Virus record (IMG/VR): IMGVR_UViG_3300001242_000019
Span: 1-64,000 of that record
Length of the DNA: 64,000 nt
Direction: 5' to 3' (one strand)
Origin: a virus
The translations under genes and the position numbers were made by a program. Of the stretch, positions 25,950 to 33,401 are shown one piece after another (position 1 is the first letter of the stretch; each line of letters starts with the position of its first letter). Under the pieces are notes generated by a model that ran no database searches, was not told the origin of the DNA, and saw only the letters and a program-made list of their open reading frames with translations.

Positions 25950-26862
25950 GAAATTCATTACAGTCGAACAGCTTTTAGACTATACATTTTGTCCGCTTAT
26001 GTATAAGTTTAAGCATATCGACAAAAACAAGGTCTTTTTAAAAGACGACGGAACACTTAATTTTAAAATCCTCGGGCCTAAATTTGTTAGAGATCTACAT
26101 GTTATGGCGTACTATCTATTTAACTACATTCAAGATGGTACGTTCCCTTCTCCCGCTAGAATGAAACAGCGTTGGAGTGTTGTATGGGGACAGAGCCGTA
26201 CAAAAGAAGAGATCATCTTCTTTACTGGTCCATGGGCCGATCAACGCAGGCAACTTGAACGCAAGGGAACCCAAGCGATCCTCGATATGCTCGATATGTT
26301 TCAAGATAATCCTGGTAAGGTTTTAATGGTTGGATCAAACTATACAGTAGACATTGAGGGGTTTAAATTATCTGGCACCTTTGAGTTAGTTCGACTCCTA
26401 AGGGAAAACAATAAAACTATCACAGAGATTGTTGACTTCAAAGTTGAAGAGCGTTTAATGAGCAATCACATACGTCATGATCTTGAAATTACAGCAGCCA
26501 GTTATGCATACCGTAAACTCTTTAATAAGAAAGAGGACAGAGTCGCCTATCATGACTTAGTTACGGGAACCATATACTATACTAAACGCGATAAAGAAGA
26601 CTATATACGACTACTTCGCGTCATAGAAAATGTGTATAAGGCTATTGAGACTAATATCTATTACCCGGTCATGGATGAACGCTGTTATAAGTGTTCGTAC
26701 CAGGAGCCGTGTATAAGAAAGGACTGGTACACCAATGTTAACATTGAAAAACAGCCAAGGCGAAGTTATTTTAAAAGAAGACGATCAAGGAAAGGTCGAA
26801 GTCCTAAACGAAGCTTGGAAGACAAAACTGAAGGAGACGGGAAACATACCGGCGGAACTTAA
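25939..26862 (+). CDS. Cas4/RecB-like PD-(D/E)XK nuclease with iron-sulphur cysteines
   Basis: About 307 residues if started at the TTG at 25939; an ATG further upstream (25834) would overlap the nucleotidase gene by 116 bases, so the start is unsure. The beginning KFITVEQLLDYTFCPLMYKF, the nuclease core ITEIVDFKVEERL, ITAASYAYRKLF and the C-terminal C-x2-C-x5-C cluster (CYKCSYQEPC) match Cas4/RecB-family exonucleases in which four cysteines hold a 4Fe-4S cluster. No CRISPR array is present, so a DNA recombination/end-processing role is likely. The last 45 residues are very basic and overlap another reading frame. Confidence 0.7.
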   Translation: MTAKKFITVEQLLDYTFCPLMYKFKHIDKNKVFLKDDGTLNFKILGPKFVRDLHVMAYYLFNYIQDGTFPSPARMKQRWSVVWGQSRTKEEIIFFTGPWADQRRQLERKGTQAILDMLDMFQDNPGKVLMVGSNYTVDIEGFKLSGTFELVRLLRENNKTITEIVDFKVEERLMSNHIRHDLEITAASYAYRKLFNKKEDRVAYHDLVTGTIYYTKRDKEDYIRLLRVIENVYKAIETNIYYPVMDERCYKCSYQEPCIRKDWYTNVNIEKQPRRSYFKRRRSRKGRSPKRSLEDKTEGDGKHTGGT

Positions 26863-26884
26863 GGATGCTGTAGAACGTGGCTAA
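26735..26884 (+). CDS. Possible 49-residue overlapping gene
   Basis: ATG at 26735 opens a 49-residue frame (MLTLKNSQGEVILKED...ELKDAVERG) that overlaps the nuclease gene for 128 bases in another frame and ends inside the RuvC-like gene start. Its acidic/lysine-rich makeup is typical of this phage's proteins, whereas the nuclease frame in the same stretch is an odd arginine/lysine run. The ribosome site is weak (AAAGGA, about 12 bases away). Either a nested gene or the result of a frameshift in the nuclease tail. Confidence 0.35.
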   Translation: MLTLKNSQGEVILKEDDQGKVEVLNEAWKTKLKETGNIPAELKDAVERG

Positions 26885-27386
26885 GCTTGCAATTGATCCC
26901 AGCCTTGCAGCATCTGGTTATGTCATTTTTGATAATGACGATCATGTCCTTGATTTAAATGTCATCAAGACAATACCTAAATACCTACAAAGTAAACGGC
27001 TCAGTCAGATCTACACAGCCTTTGCAAGCATCGTTTCTCGGTACGAGATCACGGAGGTAGTATCAGAAGATCAATTTGTTAATACAGGTTTAGCTGGCAA
27101 TAAACAGGTAGCCTTGATCTTATCTAGAGCTCGTGGTGTCATTATGCTTGCCACCAGTTTACTTGATATACCCTTCGTTGTTTATACTCCTGCTGAGATT
27201 AAGAAGACGGTGACCGGAAAAGGCAATGCCAGTAAAGATAAAGTTCGGGAATCTGTTTTAGATCTTTATGGAAATCAAGAGATTGTTTTGAGTCAACTCA
27301 CTAGTAAAGGTAAGGTGGATGATATGGCAGATGCCTTGGCAATTTATCATACTCACAAATTGCTAAAGGCAGGTAGAGCTTCTTAA
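26877..27386 (+). CDS. RuvC-like Holliday junction resolvase
   Basis: 169 residues, GTG start. LAIDPSLAASGYVIFD (first catalytic Asp), VSEDQFVNTG (Glu), and VDDMADALAIYHTH (final Asp pair) mark the RNase-H-fold RuvC family. It would cut branched recombination intermediates before packaging. It stands next to the Cas4-like nuclease and sigma factor and is likely part of the recombination set. Confidence 0.8.
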   Translation: MAKLAIDPSLAASGYVIFDNDDHVLDLNVIKTIPKYLQSKRLSQIYTAFASIVSRYEITEVVSEDQFVNTGLAGNKQVALILSRARGVIMLATSLLDIPFVVYTPAEIKKTVTGKGNASKDKVRESVLDLYGNQEIVLSQLTSKGKVDDMADALAIYHTHKLLKAGRAS

Positions 27387-27420
27387 AGAGAGGTCAGTAA
27401 CACGTTCGGAGGAAGACATC

Positions 27421-28230
27421 ATGACAGACACTAAACGGTTTACGTATGAAGAAACTGAAGCCTTAGTCCTTGCTTATCAAGAAAACAAATCAGGCGCGGC
27501 CGAACAATTATTGATAGCATTCAAAGAATACATGGCTCAGTTTGTTAACTTGATTAAAAAGGGAACCATCAGTGCTTCCCGCAGGGGACAACGGCAATTC
27601 ATCAGTCTTTATATTTCAAATCCTCTGACACGAGCTAACCTTCATAGGTTTAGACGATCTCGATTTGCTCACAATGAAATCTATAAGATCACTAATTCAA
27701 TTAAGGGATTCTTCAGCAAGTACTCTTATGAAGAAATCATACAAGAGACAGCGCTTGCCTTACTAACGCTTGCTAAGCGTTATAAATCACCCGATGGTAA
27801 ACCACGATTTCATTACTACGTAGATAAAACATTTGCTTATCAACTTCACCGACAGCTACGGACTCTTATCTCAGACCCCGTTGTCTTTCAAGCAAAGAAT
27901 AATCAAAGCTTTGATTCTGATGAAGACGCGGATTATTTATCACAGTATATTGAATCTGATATGGACCATTCAGATGAGTGGATTGCTTCTATGGAGGCCT
28001 CAAGCATTGAAGACGACATGGATGAGATCAACGATAACTGGGTTAACGGGCTTACCTGTTCGGATTCGTTTCATACATTAAGTATCTTTGATCGAAAGAT
28101 CATTAAGCTTTATTATATTGATGAACTCACAGATCAGCAGATAGCAAACATCCTAGGAACCTGTAGGGCAACTATTAACAGAAGGCGTTTGGCAACTATT
28201 GCTAAACTAAGGGGTGGTACGTATGTATAA
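27421..28230 (+). CDS. Phage sigma factor (sigma-70 family)
   Basis: 269 residues, ATG after CGGAGGAAG. An alpha-helical region 2-like segment (about 98-145: YSYEEIIQETALALLTLAKRY...FHYYVDKTFAYQLHRQLR) and a C-terminal region 4 helix-turn-helix (about 220-265: FDRKIIKLYYIDELTDQQIANILGT...INRRRLATIAKL) are joined by an acidic linker. This is the layout of small sigma factors and of phage late sigma proteins. It probably directs host RNA polymerase to phage, or possibly sporulation-type, promoters. It lies 3 kb before the spore-protein gene in the same direction. Confidence 0.8.
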   Translation: MTDTKRFTYEETEALVLAYQENKSGAAEQLLIAFKEYMAQFVNLIKKGTISASRRGQRQFISLYISNPLTRANLHRFRRSRFAHNEIYKITNSIKGFFSKYSYEEIIQETALALLTLAKRYKSPDGKPRFHYYVDKTFAYQLHRQLRTLISDPVVFQAKNNQSFDSDEDADYLSQYIESDMDHSDEWIASMEASSIEDDMDEINDNWVNGLTCSDSFHTLSIFDRKIIKLYYIDELTDQQIANILGTCRATINRRRLATIAKLRGGTYV

Positions 28231-28756
28231 GACAGCAAGTTGTACGAAATGCGGTGCCAAGTTAAATTACAAAACCAAGAAGCCAAAGTTTTGTAAGAAA
28301 TGTAATCCCTATAAGGGAGTTTACAAACAACCTAAGGCTAATTTACCTCAGCAAAGTAAGAGTGAACGTGAGATGCATAAGGTCATGGCTATGATACTTC
28401 CTAACGATGAATACATTATTGGTGGTTATTATAATTGGCTCATGTCGCCAAAGAATCAACCCATGCAACTTGATATGTTCTTCCCTAAACTCAACCTAGC
28501 CTTTGAATTTAATGGCAGGCAACATTACACGTATAATTCATATATGCACAAGACAAAAGAAGCCTTTGAATACTTGCGGGCCTGTGATAAACTTAAAGCT
28601 CGTCTCTGCGTTGAACAAGGGATCAACTTACTAACGATTAAGTATGATAAAGATATCACCAAGGGCTATCTCATTAGACGCCTCCAGGAAGAGGGTCTCT
28701 TAGATAAACTAAAGGCTATCACCATCGTGGACGACACTTACGAGGAGGATATGTAA
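28223..28756 (+). CDS. Zinc-ribbon endonuclease, PD-(D/E)XK/Vsr-like
   Basis: About 177 residues from the ATG at 28223 (AAGGGGTGG 6 bases before), overlapping the sigma gene by 8 bases. N-terminal zinc ribbon CTKCG...FCKKC, then a nuclease core: LDMFFPKLNLAFEFNGRQHY with Asp and Glu-Phe-Asn-Gly-x-Gln-His, as in Vsr/DUF559-like and phage-borne homing nucleases. It may be a free-standing selfish nuclease or a branch-cutting enzyme. Confidence 0.65.
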   Translation: MYKTASCTKCGAKLNYKTKKPKFCKKCNPYKGVYKQPKANLPQQSKSEREMHKVMAMILPNDEYIIGGYYNWLMSPKNQPMQLDMFFPKLNLAFEFNGRQHYTYNSYMHKTKEAFEYLRACDKLKARLCVEQGINLLTIKYDKDITKGYLIRRLQEEGLLDKLKAITIVDDTYEEDM

Positions 28757-29082
28757 TGATTTATCGAAACAATTCAGGAACACTGATTCAACCTGGAGTA
28801 GAGCAATCCATTATTGAATGGGAATCTGACGGAGTTACTAAGGTTATGGGATTCATGGGAACGGGCACCTATTCCGCAGAATTTTCTCTCTATGTTGAAG
28901 ACGATGATGAAATCGGTGCATTAGGCGATGGAGCTTATTATTCGTATCAGACCAGTCCTAGTTTACGTACCGCCTACGTCGCAGATCGTGCCTTTATCGT
29001 ACCGGCTGGTAAACGTGTCATCCTTAAGATCTATCACGAGTCGACTCAATCAGAAACATTTAAGGCAACGCTTCTCGGATAG
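28756..29082 (+). CDS. Beta-rich structural/fibre protein
   Basis: 108 residues, ATG overlapping the previous stop region. Glycine-, tyrosine- and aspartate-rich strands (FMGTGTYSAEFSLYVEDDDE, AFIVPAGKRVILKIYH) look like a fibre or cell-surface-binding sandwich. It is followed by two similar beta proteins. Probably a virion accessory. Confidence 0.5.
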   Translation: MIYRNNSGTLIQPGVEQSIIEWESDGVTKVMGFMGTGTYSAEFSLYVEDDDEIGALGDGAYYSYQTSPSLRTAYVADRAFIVPAGKRVILKIYHESTQSETFKATLLG

Positions 29083-29093
29083 GAGGAATTAAC

Positions 29094-29333
29094 ATGGCTT
29101 GGAACGAACCCTATAATGATGAAGAAATACATACCGTCATTGAACCGACTCAGATTTTTAATCTTAAACAGGGCTATCATCCAGGACTTGGTGATCTTAC
29201 GGTTTTCTTTAACGGCGTTGTCGCGGTTCGTAACCAAGATTACTTAGAGCTCAATGCCTTGACTGTTCAGTTTACATTTGATGTCATTCCTGAGGATGTT
29301 ATAATCTTTAGGTTTCAAAATCTAGGCTGGTAA
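29094..29333 (+). CDS. Small fibre-associated beta protein
   Basis: 79 residues, ATG after TAGGAGGAA. Sequence such as LGDLTVFFNGVVAVRNQDYLELN and VIPEDVIIFRFQN resembles short trimer-forming fibre modules (N-G-V...D-Y-x-E motif with 'G-D-V-I' strand) seen near phage fibres. Likely structural. Confidence 0.5.
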   Translation: MAWNEPYNDEEIHTVIEPTQIFNLKQGYHPGLGDLTVFFNGVVAVRNQDYLELNALTVQFTFDVIPEDVIIFRFQNLGW

Positions 29334-29346
29334 ATAGGAGGAAACT

Positions 29347-30216
29347 ATGTATACGCCACAGATTCTATTAATTGAACAACACCGCGGTATCCAGTTATCA
29401 ATGGATTTTAGCCAATGTGACTCCGGCTATACGGAGTCAACACAAATTCAACGGACACTCCATCCTGGTGTCTGGAATCTCAAGATGAAGTCTCGTGATA
29501 ATTCGGGGAAACTAAGTAATACAATTCTTCATCAGATTATTATCCCAGATACCTATGCGGCGACGATACCTAACATCACATTGCCAACCAATGATTTTGA
29601 TACATCAAACCTTCAACTGCAGTCGACGTATGATCATGAGTCTGTCACGATTACATGGAATGTTAATCCACTCTGTTATTATAAGGTTTATCGTGATGGA
29701 GTCTTTATGGATGAAAGTATTAATCTAGGTTATTTTACTGACCCCTTTACTGATTCCTGTCCTCCGGAGCCTCCGGCATTTATCTATCATGGAACAGATC
29801 CTAGTAATAATTTAACTACGGTTGGCTGGCATGAGGCCTATGCCTATATGCAGCATCGTAGTTATCGCGTCGAAGAGTACTGGATTGGTACGGATGACTT
29901 TCATATCACCTCAGACAATGTGACGACGTACTATCAACCCGGTATTAAAGACTACTGGTACGCGCTCTCTGATACTTTAGTTTTTGATGATAGTACGGAT
30001 GTAGCGGGTTATATATTAAGCTATTCTTATAGTTCTTATGGGCCATGGACTAAACTCCATGAAGGACTAGTTCAAAATCAGGAATTCATTACGATGGAGT
30101 TTCCTCCAGGTGATACCCTTTATATTAGCATCTCTGCTGTTGATGCTAACGAGAACTACGGTACCGTTAAGGTTGTTCAAATTACCATGCCGGACGATGG
30201 TCAGATTTATAGATAA
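29347..30216 (+). CDS. Fibronectin-III-like fibre accessory protein
   Basis: 289 residues, ATG after ATAGGAGGAA. Two beta domains: about 85-150 (ESVTITWNVNPLCYYKVYRDGVFM) and 215-280 (GYILSYSYSSYGPWTKLHEG...TLYISISAVDANENYG), both with fibronectin-III-like strand order, plus a tyrosine-rich linker. Belongs with the three-gene structural island at 28.8-30.2 kb, separated by 11 kb from the main fibre genes. Confidence 0.6.
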   Translation: MYTPQILLIEQHRGIQLSMDFSQCDSGYTESTQIQRTLHPGVWNLKMKSRDNSGKLSNTILHQIIIPDTYAATIPNITLPTNDFDTSNLQLQSTYDHESVTITWNVNPLCYYKVYRDGVFMDESINLGYFTDPFTDSCPPEPPAFIYHGTDPSNNLTTVGWHEAYAYMQHRSYRVEEYWIGTDDFHITSDNVTTYYQPGIKDYWYALSDTLVFDDSTDVAGYILSYSYSSYGPWTKLHEGLVQNQEFITMEFPPGDTLYISISAVDANENYGTVKVVQITMPDDGQIYR

Positions 30217-30229
30217 AGGAGGGATAACT

Positions 30230-30589
30230 ATGGTATTTGTCTTAATCGCAGTCACAATTATGGTCATCTTAGGTACTCTATGTTTTATGTATCTCATGAA
30301 GCCCGCCAAACCTTATGAGGCTAAGACGGAACCCGAATTTTATCAAGCCAATACAAGACCTAGTTCAGTACAACCCAAAACGACGGTAACTAAGTCTATA
30401 CACTCTGTTAAAATATCGACACCTGCACCAAAGTCTAGTTCTTATAGAAATAACGATGACTATGTACTTCCGTATATGGGTGTGTTTAGTGCTTATGATG
30501 GTGGACATCACCATCATGATCACGGTAATAGCTGTGACTTTGGCGGTTTTGATTCTGGAAGCTGTGATTGTGGAGGGGGATGCGATTAA
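30230..30589 (+). CDS. Single-pass membrane protein with His/Cys-rich tail
   Basis: 119 residues from the ATG at 30230, after AAAGGAGGGATAA. One N-terminal membrane helix (about 2-22, VFVLIAVTIMVILGTLCFMYL), a proline/serine/threonine linker, and a C-terminal metal-binding-like tail with HHHHDHG and CDCGGGCD. The tail's run of His, Gly and Cys suggests metal binding at the membrane. Function unknown. Confidence 0.6.
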   Translation: MVFVLIAVTIMVILGTLCFMYLMKPAKPYEAKTEPEFYQANTRPSSVQPKTTVTKSIHSVKISTPAPKSSSYRNNDDYVLPYMGVFSAYDGGHHHHDHGNSCDFGGFDSGSCDCGGGCD

Positions 30590-31152
30590 TGTTAGTTATC
30601 TTTCAGGGCCCGTCGTGTGCTGGCAAAACAACGTTGACTAAAGCCTGTGGTCTTCCGATTCTTATAACGTATACAACGCGTGAGAAGCGCGTTGATGAGA
30701 CCAATGGTGTTGACTATCATTTTATATCACTCGAAGAATTTAAAGCCTTAGACGCCGAACAGGGCTGGGCTACGTATGAAATTATTCAAGGTGACTACTA
30801 TGGAATGACAAAAGTTCAACTTGAATTGCTGAACTCTAGTAATGTCGATTGTTGTATTGCTTTAAACCGTAAAGGATCGGATGCTTATACGCGGCACGTT
30901 GATAATGTCATTATCATTGGGGTCAAATGTAATGAAGAAGAGATTAAGCGTCGTCTTAAAGAACGCTATGGTTCAGATGAGTTTAACTATTACAAACATT
31001 TCAGAACCTATAATAAAGACGTGGCTAATCTCACCAATTGTGATTTACTGATTAACAATGATCTAGAGTTAGGTGTGGTTGTTGATTTTGTTAAGGCTTT
31101 TATAGCTGAAGCACTACAGGCCGGTGGCCTTCTAATGCCAGACTTTACCTGA
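30589..31152 (+). CDS. Guanylate kinase-like nucleotide kinase
   Basis: 187 residues from the ATG at 30589, with TGGAGGGGG in front; upstream in-frame starts lie inside the neighbour gene. GPSCAGKTT (P-loop, about 7-15), TYTTREKRVDETNGVDYHF (the GMP-binding block) and IIIGVKCNEEEIKRRLKER match guanylate kinases. It would convert (d)GMP to (d)GDP and add to the nucleotide-supply genes of the right arm. Its start overlaps the stop of the preceding gene by one base. Confidence 0.8.
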   Translation: MLVIFQGPSCAGKTTLTKACGLPILITYTTREKRVDETNGVDYHFISLEEFKALDAEQGWATYEIIQGDYYGMTKVQLELLNSSNVDCCIALNRKGSDAYTRHVDNVIIIGVKCNEEEIKRRLKERYGSDEFNYYKHFRTYNKDVANLTNCDLLINNDLELGVVVDFVKAFIAEALQAGGLLMPDFT

Positions 31153-31208
31153 TTATTATCGTCGTCTTCGAGCAATAATACTATCATAAATAAAAGGAGG
31201 CGATACAC

Positions 31209-31358
31209 ATGGCGAAGTATAATATGCCCGTTAATAAAGAGGAAACAGCTCGTGAATTAGGAATTCAACTTGGTGCAGATCGCACAAGTCGTGAGAACGG
31301 ATCGGTTGGCGGAAGAATGGTTCGAAAGATCTTTGAACAATTTGGGCCTAGTCGATAA
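31209..31358 (+). CDS. Alpha/beta-type small acid-soluble spore protein (SASP)
   Basis: 49 residues, ATG after AAAGGAGG. Residues 14-36 (ARELGIQLGAD...GSVGG) closely follow the alpha/beta SASP signature LGxNLGADTTSRANGSVGG. Host SASPs coat DNA in dormant spores and protect it from ultraviolet damage. This one is shorter than bacterial SASPs (about 60-70 residues) and lacks most of the N-terminal extension; the germination-protease site (usually E-I-A or E-F-A) reads E-T-A. It is the last gene of the rightward unit, directly before a strong terminator. It may let phage DNA persist in spores. Confidence 0.85.
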   Translation: MAKYNMPVNKEETARELGIQLGADRTSRENGSVGGRMVRKIFEQFGPSR

Positions 31359-31369
31359 ATAACACAGAC

Positions 31370-31417
31370 AAATAGCTCACTAGAAGGGAAATACTTCTAG
31401 TGAGCTATTTGTTTTCT
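31370..31417 (+). terminator. Terminator after the spore-protein gene
   Basis: A 17-bp perfect stem (AAATAGCTCACTAGAAG and complement) with a 7-base loop, followed by GTTTTCT. It ends the rightward transcript of 18-31.4 kb and separates it from the leftward right arm. The complementary strand has the same stem, so it may work in both directions. Confidence 0.85.
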
Positions 31418-31547
31418 GTAATAGATAAGGATTCTTAGAATCTAAATACTTCTTAAGCTGCTCCCAATTTGCTTTATAGATTCTATGAATAAAGGCCTTA
31501 GGATACAATACATTACCTTCTCTATGGTTGATTAGAGATTTATGCAC
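31380..31547 (-). CDS. Possible small leftward protein (55 residues)
   Basis: GTG at 31547 with AAGGAG ten bases before it opens a 55-residue frame: HKSLINHREGNVLYPKAF...NWEQLKKYLDSKNPYLLQK. Its composition is protein-like, but the last codons run through the spore-gene terminator. No family recognised; it may be a gene fragment. The 118 bases upstream (31548-31665) show only a TATAAT close to the ribosome site and no clear promoter. Confidence 0.4.
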   Translation of the reverse strand: MHKSLINHREGNVLYPKAFIHRIYKANWEQLKKYLDSKNPYLLQKTNSSLEVFPF

Positions 31548-31665
31548 TGATTGTCAGCTCCTTAATTATAGTACGGTGGTTGGTTCGTTTACTGGTACGT
31601 CGCATCATACGCTAGAATGTATGAAAGACGAGTAGTTTTACTAGGGAGAGTAGGGTCGCACGTTT

Positions 31666-31851
31666 TTAAGAAGGGTGACCAGAGGGAAACCCTGGCGATT
31701 TCGGCTTCGAAACTTTGGACGAACCGGCATTAAGCTTCCGGTAAATATCCACTGAGATAAAACTTACGAGAACCTCTGCAGGAAGATTCCCTGTGAGTTC
31801 ATATTCCTTTATAGCATCTGTTAAGATCTTCTGAACCGCTACAATATCCAC
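31666..31851 (-). CDS. Small helical protein, unknown
   Basis: 61 residues, GTG at 31851 after AAGGAGTGATTATC. A GTG at 31860 overlaps the ribosome site. Helical with a proline/serine tail (SSKVSKPKSPGFPSGHPS). The leader is identical in sequence to the one at 15211-15224. Function unknown. Confidence 0.5.
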   Translation of the reverse strand: MDIVAVQKILTDAIKEYELTGNLPAEVLVSFISVDIYRKLNAGSSKVSKPKSPGFPSGHPS

Positions 31852-31922
31852 GATAATCACTCCTTATATCAATCTCTATTACAAATTGTATGAACAATTA
31901 TCCAAAATCATTCCAGTAAGCT

Positions 31923-31960
31923 CATAAACTTTAATAAGGATTTTCTTATTAAAGTTTATG
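31923..31960. terminator. AT-rich 16-bp hairpin downstream of leftward gene
   Basis: CATAAACTTTAATAAG pairs perfectly with its complement across a GATTTT loop. It lies 22 bases past the stop of the leftward gene at 31982-32245. It lacks a T-run on the leftward strand, so termination is plausible but not certain. Confidence 0.5.
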
Positions 31961-31981
31961 GCCTATTTCTTTAATAAGACA

Positions 31982-32245
31982 TCAGTTTGCAAGACCATGG
32001 ATCACATAGAGAACGAATAAAACCGCCAGAACTTTACTCACTGTCTCCCATGTAGTGTTAATCTTCGAGCTAAAGTGTTTTAGATTAGGCCTTGTTAAAA
32101 CCCTGCGCTGAACGGCTGGCGGTGTCTGATTCAACACGATAATAATAGGCTGCTTTTCTTTAAGTAGATCCGGAAACAGATCGAGTACTGATTTAACGTC
32201 TGGCTCCTGATTGGGTCTTAGTTTAATAACGTGTGCTTTTGCCAT
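31982..32245 (-). CDS. Small protein with C-terminal membrane helix
   Basis: 87 residues, ATG after TAGGAGGAA. A soluble, basic part (FPDLLKEKQPIIIVLNQTPPAVQRRVL) is followed by one C-terminal hydrophobic helix (about 68-86, VSKVLAVLFVLYVIHGLAN): a tail-anchored layout. Unknown family. It is coupled to the even smaller membrane peptide upstream. Confidence 0.55.
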   Translation of the reverse strand: MAKAHVIKLRPNQEPDVKSVLDLFPDLLKEKQPIIIVLNQTPPAVQRRVLTRPNLKHFSSKINTTWETVSKVLAVLFVLYVIHGLAN

Positions 32246-32257
32246 AATTAATTCCTC

Positions 32258-32332
32258 CTAATGAATTAATTTGTAAATCAATAAACCAATAAACGGTGTT
32301 GCTATAACAAGAATTCCTAGTAATTTTCTCAC
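32258..32332 (-). CDS. 24-residue membrane peptide
   Basis: GTG start 5 bases after AAGGTGGTGAG; RKLLGILVIATPFIGLLIYKLIH is one membrane helix. Its stop lies next to the ribosome site of the following gene, so the two would be co-translated. A real micro-gene is plausible but not proven. Confidence 0.4.
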   Translation of the reverse strand: MRKLLGILVIATPFIGLLIYKLIH

Positions 32333-32376
32333 CGCCTCACCACCTTATGATAGTAGTATGTCCATGTACCAAAATG

Positions 32377-32405
32377 TTATACATAAATATATTACAAAAT
32401 ATAAT
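32377..32405 (+). promoter_or_regulatory. Putative promoter for the 32474-32788 gene
   Basis: TATAAT at 32400-32405 with TTATAC 17 bases upstream (32377-32382). The -35 match is weak; a TTACAAAA segment fills the end of the spacer, as in other upstream regions of this genome. It is the only rightward gene in a leftward region, so it needs its own promoter. Confidence 0.45.
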
Positions 32406-32473
32406 GCATAAATGTAATAGAATTGGTGATACTAGTATTAAGGTAATGACATAGAATTAAGGGAGGAACTTAT

Positions 32474-32788
32474 ATGATTAAAGCATGGTTTAAAGAGGGT
32501 AGTCGAATGTTAGAAGAATTCAATTACATTAGACAGCAGGCCATCATCGGATTTGCTATCACGAAAGACAAGTGGCTCTACATTGAGTACACGGATTCTG
32601 ATCACCAGTTCACTGCAAGACTGGTAAAGCCTATTAAGTTCTTGCAGTCGAACCAAAAGGGTCATGGATTCTTAGCAAAATGTGAGCTACGAGATTCAAA
32701 CTACAGACACTTTAAACTCCATGGAATTCATAAGATGGTCGTGGTCGACAACATCCTTACCTGGAATGAGAATATGTATCTAGACTAA
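32474..32788 (+). CDS. Lone rightward unknown protein
   Basis: 104 residues, ATG after AGGGAGGAAC. A beta-rich protein (WLYIEYTDSDHQFTARLVKPIKFLQ) without a recognised family. It faces the leftward peptidase gene; a shared hairpin separates the two. Its isolation between leftward genes suggests an acquired or separately regulated gene. Confidence 0.6.
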   Translation: MIKAWFKEGSRMLEEFNYIRQQAIIGFAITKDKWLYIEYTDSDHQFTARLVKPIKFLQSNQKGHGFLAKCELRDSNYRHFKLHGIHKMVVVDNILTWNENMYLD

Positions 32789-32790
32789 AG

Positions 32791-32821
32791 AAAGTAGCTA
32801 GGGATTATCCCTAGCTACTTT
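32791..32821. terminator. Bidirectional hairpin between convergent genes
   Basis: AAAGTAGCTAGGG pairs with CCCTAGCTACTTT (13 bp, loop ATTAT). It lies between the rightward gene ending at 32788 and the leftward gene ending at 32820, and can act on both strands. Confidence 0.75.
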
Positions 32822-33401
32822 ACAAATACCCCATAGGATCAACAGCCAGACCGTTACGTCTTAATTCAAAATGTAAATGAGGCCCAGTGGAATGCCCCGT
32901 AGTTCCACAACTACCAATAGTCTGGCCAGCGACTACGGGATATCCTACTTTAATATCGATACCGGATAAATGACCGTAGATTGATTGCATTCCCTGGTCA
33001 TGGTCGATCACAATCATATTGCCGTAGATATCATCCCATCCTACTTTCGATACGTCACCTTCTCGTGTGGCTTTGACTTTAGTTCCAGCGGGAGCCGCAA
33101 AGTCAAGGCCATGATGATCCTTCCCAGCATACTCTTGTGTGATCTTACCTTTAATCGGTGAATTCCATTTGCCTTGACCGAAGTTTGCAACGCGATCTAA
33201 TGAGTTTTGTATTGAATTTGTCTTAGTTTGAGCGGCCTTAATATAAGGAGTTAGAGTTACGACTGTACTCTTAACAATAATTAGTATTGTTAGAATTATA
33301 ACTCCCTTAGAAAGATCATTAAAACCAAAAGCCTTAAGTATAACGTAAGCGCCGTACGTAAAAACCATCATGAATAAGACTAAACCAATCCACTGGGTCA
33401 T
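32820..33401 (-). CDS. Membrane-anchored M23 peptidase
   Basis: 193 residues. Two hydrophobic segments at the N-terminus (about 4-24 and 32-52), then a LytM/M23 domain (about 80-190) with the zinc ligands H96-x3-D100 (HHGLDFAAP), YGHLS and H175-x-H177 (GPHLHFEL). M23 enzymes cut peptide cross-links in the cell wall. Here it is the last gene of the FtsK-type block, so it could open the wall for a transfer apparatus; a role as endolysin is the alternative. The upstream small membrane gene ends one base before its ATG. Confidence 0.8.
   Translation of the reverse strand: MTQWIGLVLFMMVFTYGAYVILKAFGFNDLSKGVIILTILIIVKSTVVTLTPYIKAAQTKTNSIQNSLDRVANFGQGKWNSPIKGKITQEYAGKDHHGLDFAAPAGTKVKATREGDVSKVGWDDIYGNMIVIDHDQGMQSIYGHLSGIDIKVGYPVVAGQTIGSCGTTGHSTGPHLHFELRRNGLAVDPMGYL

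Noticed and set aside
25939-26862. Part of a CRISPR-Cas adaptation module (Cas4-like nuclease)
   Set aside because: No Cas1, Cas2 or repeat array is in the window. The nuclease type is common in phages on its own for recombination and end processing.
31100-31208. Sporulation-type (sigma-G) promoter for the spore-protein gene
   Set aside because: CATAAAT-like bases occur near 31184, but no matching -35 (TGAATA-like) at the right distance was found.
31390-31700. tRNA or other stable RNA gene in the 31.4-31.7 kb gap
   Set aside because: No cloverleaf, T-loop GTTCGA or CCA could be found; the region is better explained by a terminator and small leftward frames.
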